From the NCBI RefSeq assembly GCF_021134715.1, contig NC_060026.1:8609001-8673000 (forward strand): a stretch of DNA of 64,000 nucleotides, read 5' to 3'. The notes beneath the pieces are model-generated. The model did not search any database and was not told the origin of the DNA. It saw only the letters and a program-made list of their open reading frames with translations. The first letter of the stretch is position 1; every line of letters starts with the position of its first letter. Of this stretch, positions 12,573-22,639 are shown one piece after another. The translations under genes and the position numbers were made by a program. The stretch comes from Daphnia pulex. Its lineage: Eukaryota > Arthropoda > Branchiopoda > Diplostraca > Daphniidae.

Positions 12573-13190
12573 TCATTCCGGACTTGGCTTATTTCCTCTT
12601 TGGAACCGCACAGAAATGCAACTAGAAGATACATCTGATACATCAACATACATCTTATAGTGAAATTGCGTAAACTTTACACCAGGAGCCAACCCAACAA
12701 CAGCGATCTCCTCGTGAAGCTTGTACTGGATTACTAGCACCGTCTGGCCACCACGCAGTTGGTCTATGTGCATGCAACATCACCGAACAAACAACAACGG
12801 TGAAGGTAAGAAGTAAAGTTTAGAAATAAGAAACTAATCTGAATTACGCTTGGATTTACTAGGCTACCATAACTCAATAAAGCTGGAAGGGGCTAATAAT
12901 TCCCCGAATCTGATCAAATGTAAAAAGAAGCGAGAAAAATTGACTTCACGGCAAAGCTGTTGTCCCAAAATCAAGCATTAGAGCAGTTTAGCAAAGGTAA
13001 AAAACATAAAAATATTCCTTACAAATACTACAACATGGTAGAGTGAGCTCAAGGAAGCTTGGAAAGATTACCAGGGAAAAAAATACGTCTGCAGAACTAT
13101 TAGAGAAATTGGGGCCGGTTAGCCGTAAGCATTTCAAACAACAGTGGAGGGAGTTAGAACTAGCAGAAGCAGAGATAGAGTCAGATTAAA
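12573..13190. other. Unidentified short frames after block B
   Basis: A minus-strand frame at about 12773-12573 (MHIDQLRGGQTVLVIQY, VGLAPGVKFTQF) is open but unrecognised. A plus-strand frame at about 13053-13189 (KLGKITREKNTS, FKQQWRELELAEAE) ends in a stop and looks like a C-terminal exon. Neither has a known motif. Confidence 0.2.
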
Positions 13191-13249
13191 AAATTAAATT
13201 AGAAGTTGTTAGTAAATTCAAAATAACATTCAAAAATAAATATTCAATT

Positions 13250-13670
13250 AAAAAAAAACTCACGGTGTCACCCGGGAGTATTACTACTTTCGATTTAAAA
13301 AAAACTCTAGCAACGGGAGTTTTACTACTTTCAATTAAAAAAAAAAACTCCCAGTGCCACCCGGGAGTTTTACTCCAGCAAGCCAAAAAACACATTCAAA
13401 CAAAAAATTCACCGGGTGGAATCCACACACACACTCACATTGAAAAAAAAATCCGCCAGTGGAATCCACACACACATACATAAAACAAAGAAATTCGCCG
13501 GAGGGAATCCACACACACACACACCCACATTCAAAAAAAAATCCGTCTTTTGACTCCACACACAAACACACATTTTAAAAAATAAATCAGCCAGGAGATT
13601 CCGCAAACACAAATTAACAAAAACAAATAAGCCGGTAGCTTACGGTAACAGGCAAACACACACGATCTCC
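13250..13670. repeat. Minisatellite with A-run and CA-run units, 40-50 bp each
   Basis: About ten units follow the plan A(6-11), then a C/G-rich core such as atccgcc or cacccgggag, then aatcc plus (CA)n. The left units have lost the CA part and end in actactttcaatt. The long frames here (13265-13612) are artefacts of the repeat. Confidence 0.8.
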
Positions 13671-14124
13671 CACTCTTCTTACGTAATCACGGCGGATACC
13701 CCCTAGTGTAAGAATTTGACGTCCTTAAAATCACCATATTTCATAGTCTCTGTTTCAATAAAAAATTGGACCAATATGTATATATATAAGAAAATCACGA
13801 TAAGAAAACTATATTAAAAAAACTATTTAAAACATAAATGCTGAAAACGAAATAATTTAACGAAGATGGTTTTCGGCAGTTTTTCTTGCTTCCTTTTTTC
13901 AGTTGGCAAGCCCATGTGAATTCAACCATTATGGAATCTTCCATTGTTTCCCTCCATGCCCAACGTTTGACACATTATTATTTTTTATGTCGACACCTCC
14001 AAACGCTCTAAACACAGTGATCTAATAGGAAAAGAGATTCATTTTTATAATACATTGATGGTATTCAAAGACACACGGCAGCTTACACAATTTTTCCTTA
14101 TTTAAGACCTATCAAATTGTGGTT

Positions 14125-15130
14125 CAAATAATTAATCTTCCATCTTATGAGATGGCATAGTCAAATCCTTATTGAATACAAGGCGCCGTTGATGACCACT
14201 AGGTTCAGCATCATTTGAATCGTTGCTGAGAGCATGATCGTTCTTGATCTTTAAGACTTACGAGAATTTTCCATTGATCTCGCTGTTTTAGCTTCACATC
14301 AACAACATACTCTGCAATAGTTCGGACATAACGTTTAATGCCCAAGAGTAAAGAATCAAATATGAATAACAGAGAAAAATTTGTTGTCCTAAGACCAAGG
14401 CGAAAAAAGTTACCTTTTAAGTAATTTATAAACAATTTTTCCTTGTGAGTAGAGGCAACACATTTCACATTCGGGTTCTTTTTCAACTATGACATTTCTT
14501 TTCGATTGTTTCCCTTTTGTCTCTGTTACATTATCCGTACCTGAAATGGCAGGATAATGGAAATTAATAGCTGTGTTGTTATAAAAGAATTTTAAAGGGG
14601 AACCTTTAGTTTTCTTCGCCTTGGACATATGATTGTCTTCTTCCTCAGATTCCGCACTTTTGTCTAAAGAAACTTGAACAGGCATTCGGAGCCGGACGAA
14701 CTTACTTTCTGGTGGGACGGAAGGCGGCTTAACGAACTGAATCTCACTATCTGTGCTGTCCAAGGTTGGAGGGATTTGTGTAAAATACTATTTCCACATG
14801 AAGCCTGAGTTGAACGCCGTTTCCCATGAAGACTTCCAAATTCCTCTTCTCCTGATTTAGCTTATGTTACACTCTGAGATTCAGAAGACTCTTGGAAATC
14901 ACATCGCACCACATCTTATTTATATGAGAACTATAAAAACGTAAACGATAAAAACTTACAGTGTGCGGAAATTTGGTGTATGGAATGTTGAGGCCAAGTA
15001 ATTTTCAGCAATTCACCTTTACGAACTTTTCCTTGAGGATCTTTCGTTCAACTTTTCCTTCATTCGACTTCCAACATTGTGGAATCACTTCGTTGCGACC
15101 AACCTCAGTAAATTCATAGTCAAGTAAATT
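14125..15130 (-). CDS. Hypothetical multi-exon gene, minus strand
   Basis: Possible exons, right to left: about 15115-14955 (YEFTEVGRNEVIPQCW, then ITWPQH, with gtaag donor), about 14770-14608 (STDSEIQFVKPP to KAKKTKG), about 14545-14419 (TDNVTETKGKQSK to YKLLK, after ccatttcag, before gtaac), 14321-14271 (EYVVDVKLKQRDQWKIL, after tattgcag, before gtaagt) and about 14233-14134 (SNDSNDAEPSG to a stop). The first piece resembles the E.VP..W..WP segment common at the N-terminus of arthropod THAP/BEN- and transposon-associated proteins. One frame change is needed in it. The rest is unrecognised, Lys/Ser-rich and likely nuclear. It could be a decayed gene. Confidence 0.35.
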
Positions 15131-16285
15131 TCATGACCAAAAAACCATTTTGATAACTAAGGAATGTTGGCTTTATGGAAGCAGAACGAATTCCAATTTT
15201 AGCACTTTGTGAAACACGTGTAGTACTGCTTAATGAATTCGACTGAATACTGAGTTGTAATCGTTCTATCTCTGTCCCCTTTCTCTAAAATAACTTAAAA
15301 ATTTCTTACCATTTCCTTACTTTTATGAACTTGAAACATGTGAAGGTCATAAATCATGCTTGCAATCGCAATTTTATTTCAATGTGAGATGCGTACCACA
15401 TTAAAGTTTACGTGATTTAAGATGGCTATTTTTAGAAATATATAATTATGTGTACGCCATTTGTCATCTTTTTTCACAAAAAAAAAATGCATTTGGCAAC
15501 GCATCACGCGACGAAAAACAGATAAAAACAGCAGTCAAAAAGAAGAAAAAGAAGAAAAAAAACCTTAGGTTTAATTTCCAAAATTTGGTTTTCTTATTGG
15601 AAAAATCATAATTACAGATATCTCGTTCAGACCTGGTATTTAAAATTCAAATTATTTTTTCTTTTACTCAACTGATTGTTGTTAAAACAGGGATCGCAAA
15701 CATTGTTTCTTTAACTATGGCTACCAGGAAACGTAATCTTGGGAGAGTAAAATACAAGTCTCATTTTTTAACTTTGCCAATCGATTTTATAGTTCGGGTT
15801 CATCAGATTCTTGTGAAATCCCAAGTTTTGTAACAAGGCCAATCAATAAAACTTTTTGAGAATGTGAATTACATTATAGTGCTTGGCCACCAACTAAAAA
15901 TGCAACGAGAAATTGTATACATCCAGACATAACGAGTGTCACCGATTCTGAGGGAATGTGAAGTTTTTGATGTAGTACATGACATTGCATTACATACTAA
16001 ATGCAAAATTTTCTCCTAATGATGAGTCTCTCTAGTGGTAGACATTGTGGGGAAATTTTCCCGTTTTTCTGTTTATTTTTTATACCCTTAAACTTTAACT
16101 AAATTACAAATTAAAGTACTTAAAATGTAGATGAACTTATTCTTCAACTTTTCCTAAAAACTATAAGGGCTAAGGTCTAGCGTTTTTTTGTGATTTTTTT
16201 TAAACAAGGCCCTTTTTTTGAAGTGCCATAAGAAACGCATGGCAACTGCCCCAACTTTCGCTCGGCGAAGCGGTTACAGTTGGCG
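15131..16285. other. No gene seen
   Basis: AT-rich sequence with A-runs. I find no conserved motif, RNA gene or clear repeat here. Confidence 0.5.
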
Positions 16286-16289
16286 CCAG

Positions 16290-16770
16290 TTCCAGGGGGC
16301 AGGGAAATGTACATAAAGGGGTGGTGCATTTTGGGTTATAAACCCCTCATGTCGGCCCGTTTTGTTGGCCAATCAAGGGCTATTAAACGAGCTTGCTCGT
16401 TCAACCAATTCCGCGTTCTATTCGCTCTGTGTATGCTGGAACTGCAAATAAGATTGAAAATTAGTAGATATTCTTTTGAGTAAAAATGTTTCGATTACTT
16501 GTCTTGGACAAACGTTACAGCTTCTCCCGGCGGAAAATAATCAGTTAAATTAGGGACAAGAATTCCTTTTAAGATGTTGACATATTGGACAGCAGTCATA
16601 TTTCCAACAATTCGACTTAATGGGGTAACGCCACCAAGCCACATTCCGCCCCAAACGGAAACTGTTGAGTGGCCACTTTTCTTATAGTGCAGTATGTTTT
16701 CGCGACTATATCTTTGATTATTTAGACGTCAAACACGAATTTGACAGTGAGCGGACGAGTACCAAGACTG
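16290..16770 (-). pseudogene. Tc1/mariner-type transposase fragment split by an intron
   Basis: The minus strand encodes NQRYSRENILHY, STVSVWGGMWLGGV and IVGNMTAVQYVNIL, then VTFVQD. This is the central part of a Tc1-like DDE transposase, corresponding to VMVWG.., GN.....Y...L and FQQDN. The Asn codon after the second catalytic Asp is split by a 57-nt segment with perfect borders (gtaatcg..tatttgcag, 16442-16498). The frame resumes as SSIHRANRTRNWL and ALDWP, matching DNA..H....WL and the LDWP..SPDLNPIE region. After that the SPDLNP motif is lost and a stop follows. The N-terminal HTH domains and the last catalytic residue are absent. Confidence 0.75.
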
Positions 16771-17215
16771 TATAAATTACTAGACGCCAAAATGCAATTG
16801 GCATGTTGACATAGCGACGTACAAGTCGAAAACGTCCAGCTTACTCTTCCCCCAGTCCCTACTTAACCCCTTTGTTTCAGAAAAACGTGGGGGAGAGTAA
16901 GCAATTCCGTAGACCCGGCAGCAGTGCACAGCTCTCAGAAGTGGAGATCTGAACGAAATCAATTTTGAGGGTGGATAGGGAAAGAATAATTATTGTTTAA
17001 AAAAATCGTGACTCACGGGTGCCATAAAAGAAACGCAGATCTTTTTTTAAGACCCGTTTGCGTTTCTCTAGCATTGCCCAGTGAGTCACAATCTGAACCT
17101 AAAGTAAGCCCATTTACATATGGGCCTCTCTACTGTCCGGGCACTTTTTCCTCGGACAAAAACCTACCCTTCCCATTATTTTAAAATTCTACAACAAATT
17201 TATGTTGTTTCTGGT

Positions 17216-17310
17216 ACCCGAGAGAACAAAATTTTCATTCACATCGAATGAAAATTTGACCACTTTTTCGCCTTGCGAAAACAGCGGTTTCCCATAAGGT
17301 TCTCTCGGGT
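17216..17310. repeat. Short foldback: 12-bp perfect inverted ends plus internal hairpin
   Basis: ACCCGAGAGAAC at 17216-17227 is exactly complementary to GTTCTCTCGGGT at 17299-17310. Just inside lies a second hairpin (attttcattc..gaatgaaaat, 17231-17255). It looks like a miniature foldback element. No target duplication is obvious. Confidence 0.6.
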
Positions 17311-18020
17311 GTCCGAACACTTTTGGTGCCTACTGTAGGTTCTGATGAATCTGGGATCCTGTTTCCGTTTCCAGACTGAAATTCAATAATAATTTCCAAC
17401 ATTTTATTTTCCCAAAAAATCGGTGATTTTTTCGGCAGCAGACGGCAGCAGTCTGTGACCTCGAACGTTTCCCTTTTTTCTTGTCCCACGAGAGTGTACA
17501 AACCGGTCTGCCCCGATGATTAGCATCATTATAGTATGCACACATAAGAGCTGGAATCAAACTAGGCCAACAGTCCCGCCGGTGAGGGGAAAAATAGAGC
17601 GAAAAGGAAGTGATCGATTGGTCGAGTCTGTTGTGTTATGCAGTACTACCTCAGTTTATATTGCGGTTTGTGTCCATATTTTCTAGGATGATGATTGGCG
17701 AGTCCCTTAAGTTGAACAGGAAGTGAAATTTCCTGATTGTTGCCGATGGGAAATTGGGTCGGAATTATTCACGACGAATGTCTATTTGAGCTAGTCTAAT
17801 TATTCTCAACCGCAACAGCAGCTGAGAGAGACTCATCTTCCTGCTTGACAAGCAAATTGAAAGTCTATATAGCAATCAAGGTTATCGTGCGTCTATATTA
17901 GAGAGAGCCGGGCGTCTGCCAATTGACCGCTTTGTGAGAGACACAACATTTTCGTGACCCAATCAACAGCATTTATGGCGGAAATTTCCAATTGGAGAAA
18001 TCAACTGGGATCATGTTTAT
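17311..18020. other. No gene identified
   Basis: Mixed-composition sequence between the foldback and the Helitron relic. The frames are short and unrecognised. The left end of the Helitron (its 3' side) must lie in or near this stretch, but I could not locate a CTRR-type terminus with a preceding hairpin. Confidence 0.4.
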
Positions 18021-18024
18021 TATT

Positions 18025-20217
18025 CAATTCAACATTGGCTCACTTGACGTCAACCCCACCAGGATATTTTCTGTTCTGGTGTGATGACGACAACAACGTT
18101 CCCTCCCGTCGTGAGGGATTTTCGTCGAAAATTGTTGGTATAATCCATCAGACCGATGTACTGCAAACACGCAGCTCTGCCTGGTGTTCTCGGAGGTATT
18201 TGATGCGATTCCCCTTGGTATTGACGTAAGAATCGACAAAATATTGCTGAGTGAGGGCACTACCGGCCAAAACGATATTGAAATCACTGCGGACTGACAT
18301 GATCGAACTGTAGAACTCGGCTTGCGTCACTCTTGAGCGTGGGCCTCTGTTCCTGTTCGAATGTTGATCATCGTTCTCGTCTGCTTCAGCTGGTTCCGGT
18401 TCTACATTTCGCTCATTTTCAATCTCAGAATTGCCATCTGCTGCGGCGACTTCTTCACGAATTAACACTCTAGGGTTGGGCCACAGGGGATCAATCTGCT
18501 CCTCTTCATCCTCTTCAACAATCATTGCCATTGCTGCTGCTTCATCTCTTTCCCTCCGACTGGTGGTGTTATAATTCATGTGAGCATGCCAACCATCTTC
18601 ACCGTTGGGGAATATAGCAGAGAATAACACATCGGATCACACATGGGCTTTTGTGTGTCAATCTCGATGAATCGTCTGACTCTGACGGGAATATAGAGAT
18701 GGCCACGAATATCTCTGTTTGATGGTGGAGCTCCATCAGAGCTTTTGAATACTACTGCTATCTCGTGGACCGTCGGGCAGTTATAGCGCCGCTTGTCGAC
18801 ATCTCTTCTATCACAAGTGATGATAATGACGACAGTGTAGTGAGGAAGATTTGCGACCTGGCGTTGAACGTATTCTTCTTCAAGAACTTGGCGCATCATC
18901 TTGTAAACCAAGGCGAACGGATTCTTCTCTCGAAGCATAGCGTCCAATTCTTCCATCAATATTCTACAACAACCCGACATTGCCTGGATATTTGCCCTAT
19001 AATCAGTGACTTGCCCGAGTCCAAAAAATACATATCTGTATATCTGGGATTTGGAGTTGGACCAAGCTGAGTGATTTGATGGTAAATCTGTCCATGAACT
19101 CGATAGCAGTAGGGGCCTCGGTTTGATGGTGGAGAAATATTGGCTCCAAGCGAAGCAAAAGCGTGAGCAATGTTGTAGTTTCGAATTTGCTTCATAAAAT
19201 TGCTTGGACTTTGGATGCTGATTTTGCAAGAGACTGGCCAAGGGTTGCGGACATGGCTTTGAAGGTGGAATAATCACTATTCCCTTTCCGCAGCATCGCT
19301 TTCCAACTTTTTATCTTTTGGCATCTTTTTTTCAAAGTGTTTGGCGTCACACTCAGCACAAATCGTAGTCAAATCTCTAATGTCAAGCAAATGAACTCGA
19401 TCCTCTACAACAATGTCTTTGCAAGCTATCCAATGCGTTCGCCGATTTCCAGCACGGATGCGATCAAGGTGCATCTCCCGAAGAAAAGCTTCGCGTTCTG
19501 TGGTTTCGACGGGAACAATTTCGGCATGTTGAAGCGCATTTCTTGCTCGCAGTTCTTCCTCTTCTAGCTCTCATTGAAATTGATGTTCTCGCTGTAGCTC
19601 TGTTTGCAACCTATCCTTTTCACGCCTATCAGCTGTTTCTTCCTCATTTTCAGTCGCTCTATAATCAAACATAACTTCCATTTGCTGTTTGCGTCGTTCT
19701 GCGGTATCTTGCTCAGTTTCCTCGAAGAGATTTACTTGATGAAGGAATCTATCAGCGATAGCACGCTCCAATCTTTCTTCTATTGTTTCTCTGCCACGTA
19801 CAGCTTCTTGACGTAACGACTGATCGCAAAGTCGAGCAAAATTATTTTCTTCAGTTTCTCTGTCGCGGACAGCATTTTGACGTAATAACTTATCTTGAAG
19901 TCGTGCCTGCTTTTCTAATTCAAGTTCCTTATTTCGCAATTTTTTTGCCATATTGCCTGCGCTCGTTGTCTAGCCCATTTTTCTGCCTCAGATTACTCTT
20001 TCCGCAGAGAACGTTCCCGCAAGGCCTGCTCACAAAGTCTTGAAGAATTCTCTGTTTCAGATTTCTCGTTCCGCAGAGATTTTGGCCTCAGTGCCTGATC
20101 TTGAAGTCTAGCTGATCTCTCTGCATCCGATTCCTCTTTCCGCAGAGAATTTTGCCGCAAGGCTTGTTCACGAAGTCTAGAAGATCTTGAGTTGTTGTGT
20201 ACGAAGAAATTCTGCAT
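18025..20217 (-). pseudogene. Helitron Rep/helicase N-terminal region, broken
   Basis: From the ATG at 20217 leftward the minus strand encodes repeats of the type ARLQDQALRQNSLR. Next come a zinc-like CAECDAKHF followed by CCGKGIVIIPP (about 19400-19240), and NYNIAHAFASLGANI with GPYCYRVHGQIYHQI (about 19190-19060). Next is APPSNRDIRGHLYIPV to the DP.CYSLLYS region (about 18740-18610). Last is TQAEFYSSIM, with QQYFVDSYV and KYLREHQAELRV (about 18330-18170). This order matches the Helitron-like N-terminal region of Helitron proteins. At least four frameshifts or stops interrupt it (TAA near 19995, TGA near 19573, frame changes near 19290 and 19000). The HUH nuclease motif, tyrosines and helicase domain are missing. 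Confidence 0.88.
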
Positions 20218-20539
20218 TTTTTTACGACGTTAATTTCATTTAAATGTATCTTATTATGATTCGATATTTGGTTGCAATTGTTATGTAGTTTAATTTGAAT
20301 GTTGGGTGACGTTCGGTGACGTCTTACAATAATTATTCCCAGTCCCAGTTAGTGAACGTCAATAAAACTCAGCATTGTATTTCAAAAACGCAGCAGAACT
20401 CTACACGATATTTTCTCTAGGCTACAAGTTTTCTTGACAAGGTCATAAAAGGTTGACGCAATTGTAATATGGCCCTCGGGTATTACGACACCGACATTTG
20501 GATGACGCAGAGACGGCGAAACGCCACGCAGTCGTTGCT

Positions 20540-22060
20540 TGACACACGAGTCAGATTCTCAGTAGGGAACAAAAGCTGGCACTGATCAGTTCGCCGAATT
20601 TCGGTAGTCGATGGTGAACGATTTCGTTCAACAGTTATTTTATTAAAAGTGTGATGCAGTTGCGGTGAAAACCTACGTTATTAATAAGGTAAGAATTCAC
20701 AAATCGATTTAATGAATACTTGCAATATAGTCATGAAGTAGAAACAGCATCGTCAGCATGGAATTTTTGAACGAAGATAGCTAAGCATGCTTTTTATCGA
20801 GCAGAGAACAATAGCTTTTGGAAAATAATGGCGCTGGTTGCTCGACAGTTCTTGAAAGATGTAAACGATAAAAGTTATCAATGTTTTATCTGTTTTATTC
20901 ACTGGCAGTATTTACAATTTGTGTCTTCTGTGTTTTTTTGTTCTATCGAAGAACTGTACATTTTCCTCACACCATAAAAATGCGTAAAAATTAATTTGTT
21001 GCATCTCTAATTTTAAAGTTGTTAGTCTTTATAACATCTGCCACATATAAGTATACGATAAAATTGTTTGTTTCATACCGCCCCAAGCAAAGATGTTGCT
21101 AATTCTATAAAATGATACATTTTGGATTTCCGTGTTTGAAAACAATTGTTAATGCTGTCAAATGTTATTTAAGTGAGAGTACGAGTACCATGGAAAACAA
21201 ACCAAGAGGAAGAGGGCGTGGTTCAACAGGGGCTAACCGGGCAGGACACAGAGGCAGTGGACGTTGCTGGGCCGGAGCTCAAAGAGCTGGTAGCGGCCGT
21301 GGCCCATCAGGTGCCAACCCGACAGGTAGCGGCCGTGGCTCATCGGGAGCCTACCGAGGAGACAGAAGTGGCCGGTTAGGTGCCATCCCCAAAACGTCTT
21401 CTTCATCAAGCCAGCCAACATGGAGAGAGCGCCCTTCATCTACCACAACGAACCAGCCATTTAGAGGAACAAGTCGAGGTCGAGGATATGGTCTTAACTT
21501 TAGCCTTACTTTAACTTTTTATCGCAACATCCAAGACAGGCTCCAAGACAAGCTAACCATCGCAGACTAGATTTTCAATATCTAGTGAAGTTGGCGAGTA
21601 AAATGTCGAACCATCTGTAGTGATACGACGTGATACGTCTCGGCGATCCCGAGAATGATTTGGCGCAACACCTCAAGGAGAACTTCGGAAATTTCGATTA
21701 CTTGGAGCTGGTCATTGTTGCCCTTGGAGGATTCTGCAAGAAGAACGGAACTTCCCAGTTCAGCGAAAGCTTCGTCTCTGTCGTCCGAATATTGGAGGCT
21801 CAAAATATCTTTCAACACATCTCCTCAATTATTATCAACATTCCCGTATCTCGTGTGGCAAATTGGCCCGTTGCGAAGGAAGAGCGTTTGAAACGCTTAA
21901 CAACCGCTGTCTTCCATCTGGCAACGGAAATGTTGGTGATGATGCCCACCTTCAGTTGCCAATGTTTGGGTCAGCATTTTTTACCAATATTATTGCTTTA
22001 CAAGCAATGCCTTCGAGTCTTGTTTTCACCTCCGTCTGCCCTTGACTCCCTTCGCTGAGG
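20540..22060 (+). pseudogene. ZNFX1-like (NFX1-type zinc finger protein 1) N-terminal fragment
   Basis: A possible non-coding first exon ends at a gtaaga donor near 20689. Coding starts at the ATG at 21190 with a Gly/Arg-rich tail (MENKPRGRGRG, with repeated GSGRG..GA). It then shifts frame at about 21500 into RRLDFQYLVKLASK, LAQHLKENFGNFDYLEL and FCKKNGTSQF. This helical stretch resembles the N-terminal region before the helicase of ZNFX1 (K.L.Y.FLE.L, LL..S.M.SNFLEL). ZNFX1 is an SF1 helicase acting in small-RNA inheritance and antiviral sensing. Here the helicase and zinc-finger parts are absent, and a TAG-TGA pair at about 21617 and frame changes break the rest. A repeat-rich RG protein of another family is the main alternative. 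Confidence 0.55.
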
Positions 22061-22329
22061 GCATAAAATCTAATCGAAAATCATGTCCAATTGACGTGCG
22101 CAACGAAACGGTATTTAAATGGAGCCCTCGGGGATCAGAGATGAATATGCATACTACGGAGCGACAACAGCTGAATCATGTACACAATCCACACTGCCCT
22201 CCACCTTCATTCAGATTCTCTTCATGACAACCAAGATATTTCGCCACAACACATGTTGCAATAAAGGGGCATCATTTACAATTGAGATTGAGTCGCAGGG
22301 ATGTTGCACAAAGGGATTGACCTCTTTAC

Positions 22330-22631
22330 CTTGAGTTTCCGATTGAGTTTGTGACAGTAGCGATACAGCATAGCCAAGTTCAGTGGGCCAAAGTCTGAAT
22401 AAAAATTTTTGTACACAAGCTGGTCATCTATACAGAAATAGTGGGTGTCTGGCGTGGACTTTGGTCTGATGGACACTTTCAGAGTAGCGAAATAGAGTTG
22501 ATCTGCAAAGAAGAAAAAAATGCTGATGATGCTGAAACTCAATTCATCGTCAAAGGGATCATTTTTAACCCACCTTTGATAAACTCTGCAGCGTGCACCA
22601 GAATATCTTCTTTGTCAAGTACGGTATTCAT
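22330..22631 (-). CDS. CDC14: CDC14 dual-specificity phosphatase, first two exons only
   Basis: Exon 1 (22631-22574) starts at an ATG and reads [20 protein letters not shown] 71-nt intron with gtgggt donor and ttctttgcag acceptor follows. Exon 2 (22502-22330) reads DQLYFATL, then [37 protein letters not shown] and KLNRKLK before a gtaaag donor. The join restores one Asp codon and gives 77 uninterrupted codons. This is the start of the N-terminal pseudo-phosphatase domain of CDC14, a Cdk-antagonising phosphatase of mitosis and cilia. I find no third exon to the left. That space holds the convergent ZNFX1-like fragment. The catalytic HCKAGLGRTG region is therefore absent from the expected place. 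It is either a 5' gene fragment or an intact start with a very long intron. Confidence 0.82.
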
Positions 22632-22639
22632 TTTACAGG

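Noticed and set aside
13265..13612. Cys/Val-rich frames on the minus strand as a small secreted protein
   Set aside because: They are generated by the CA-rich minisatellite, in which other frames are also open.
21190..21500. PIWI/Argonaute N-terminus because of the RG-rich tail
   Set aside because: RG tails are common. The following helical stretch resembles ZNFX1, and no PAZ or PIWI motif is seen.
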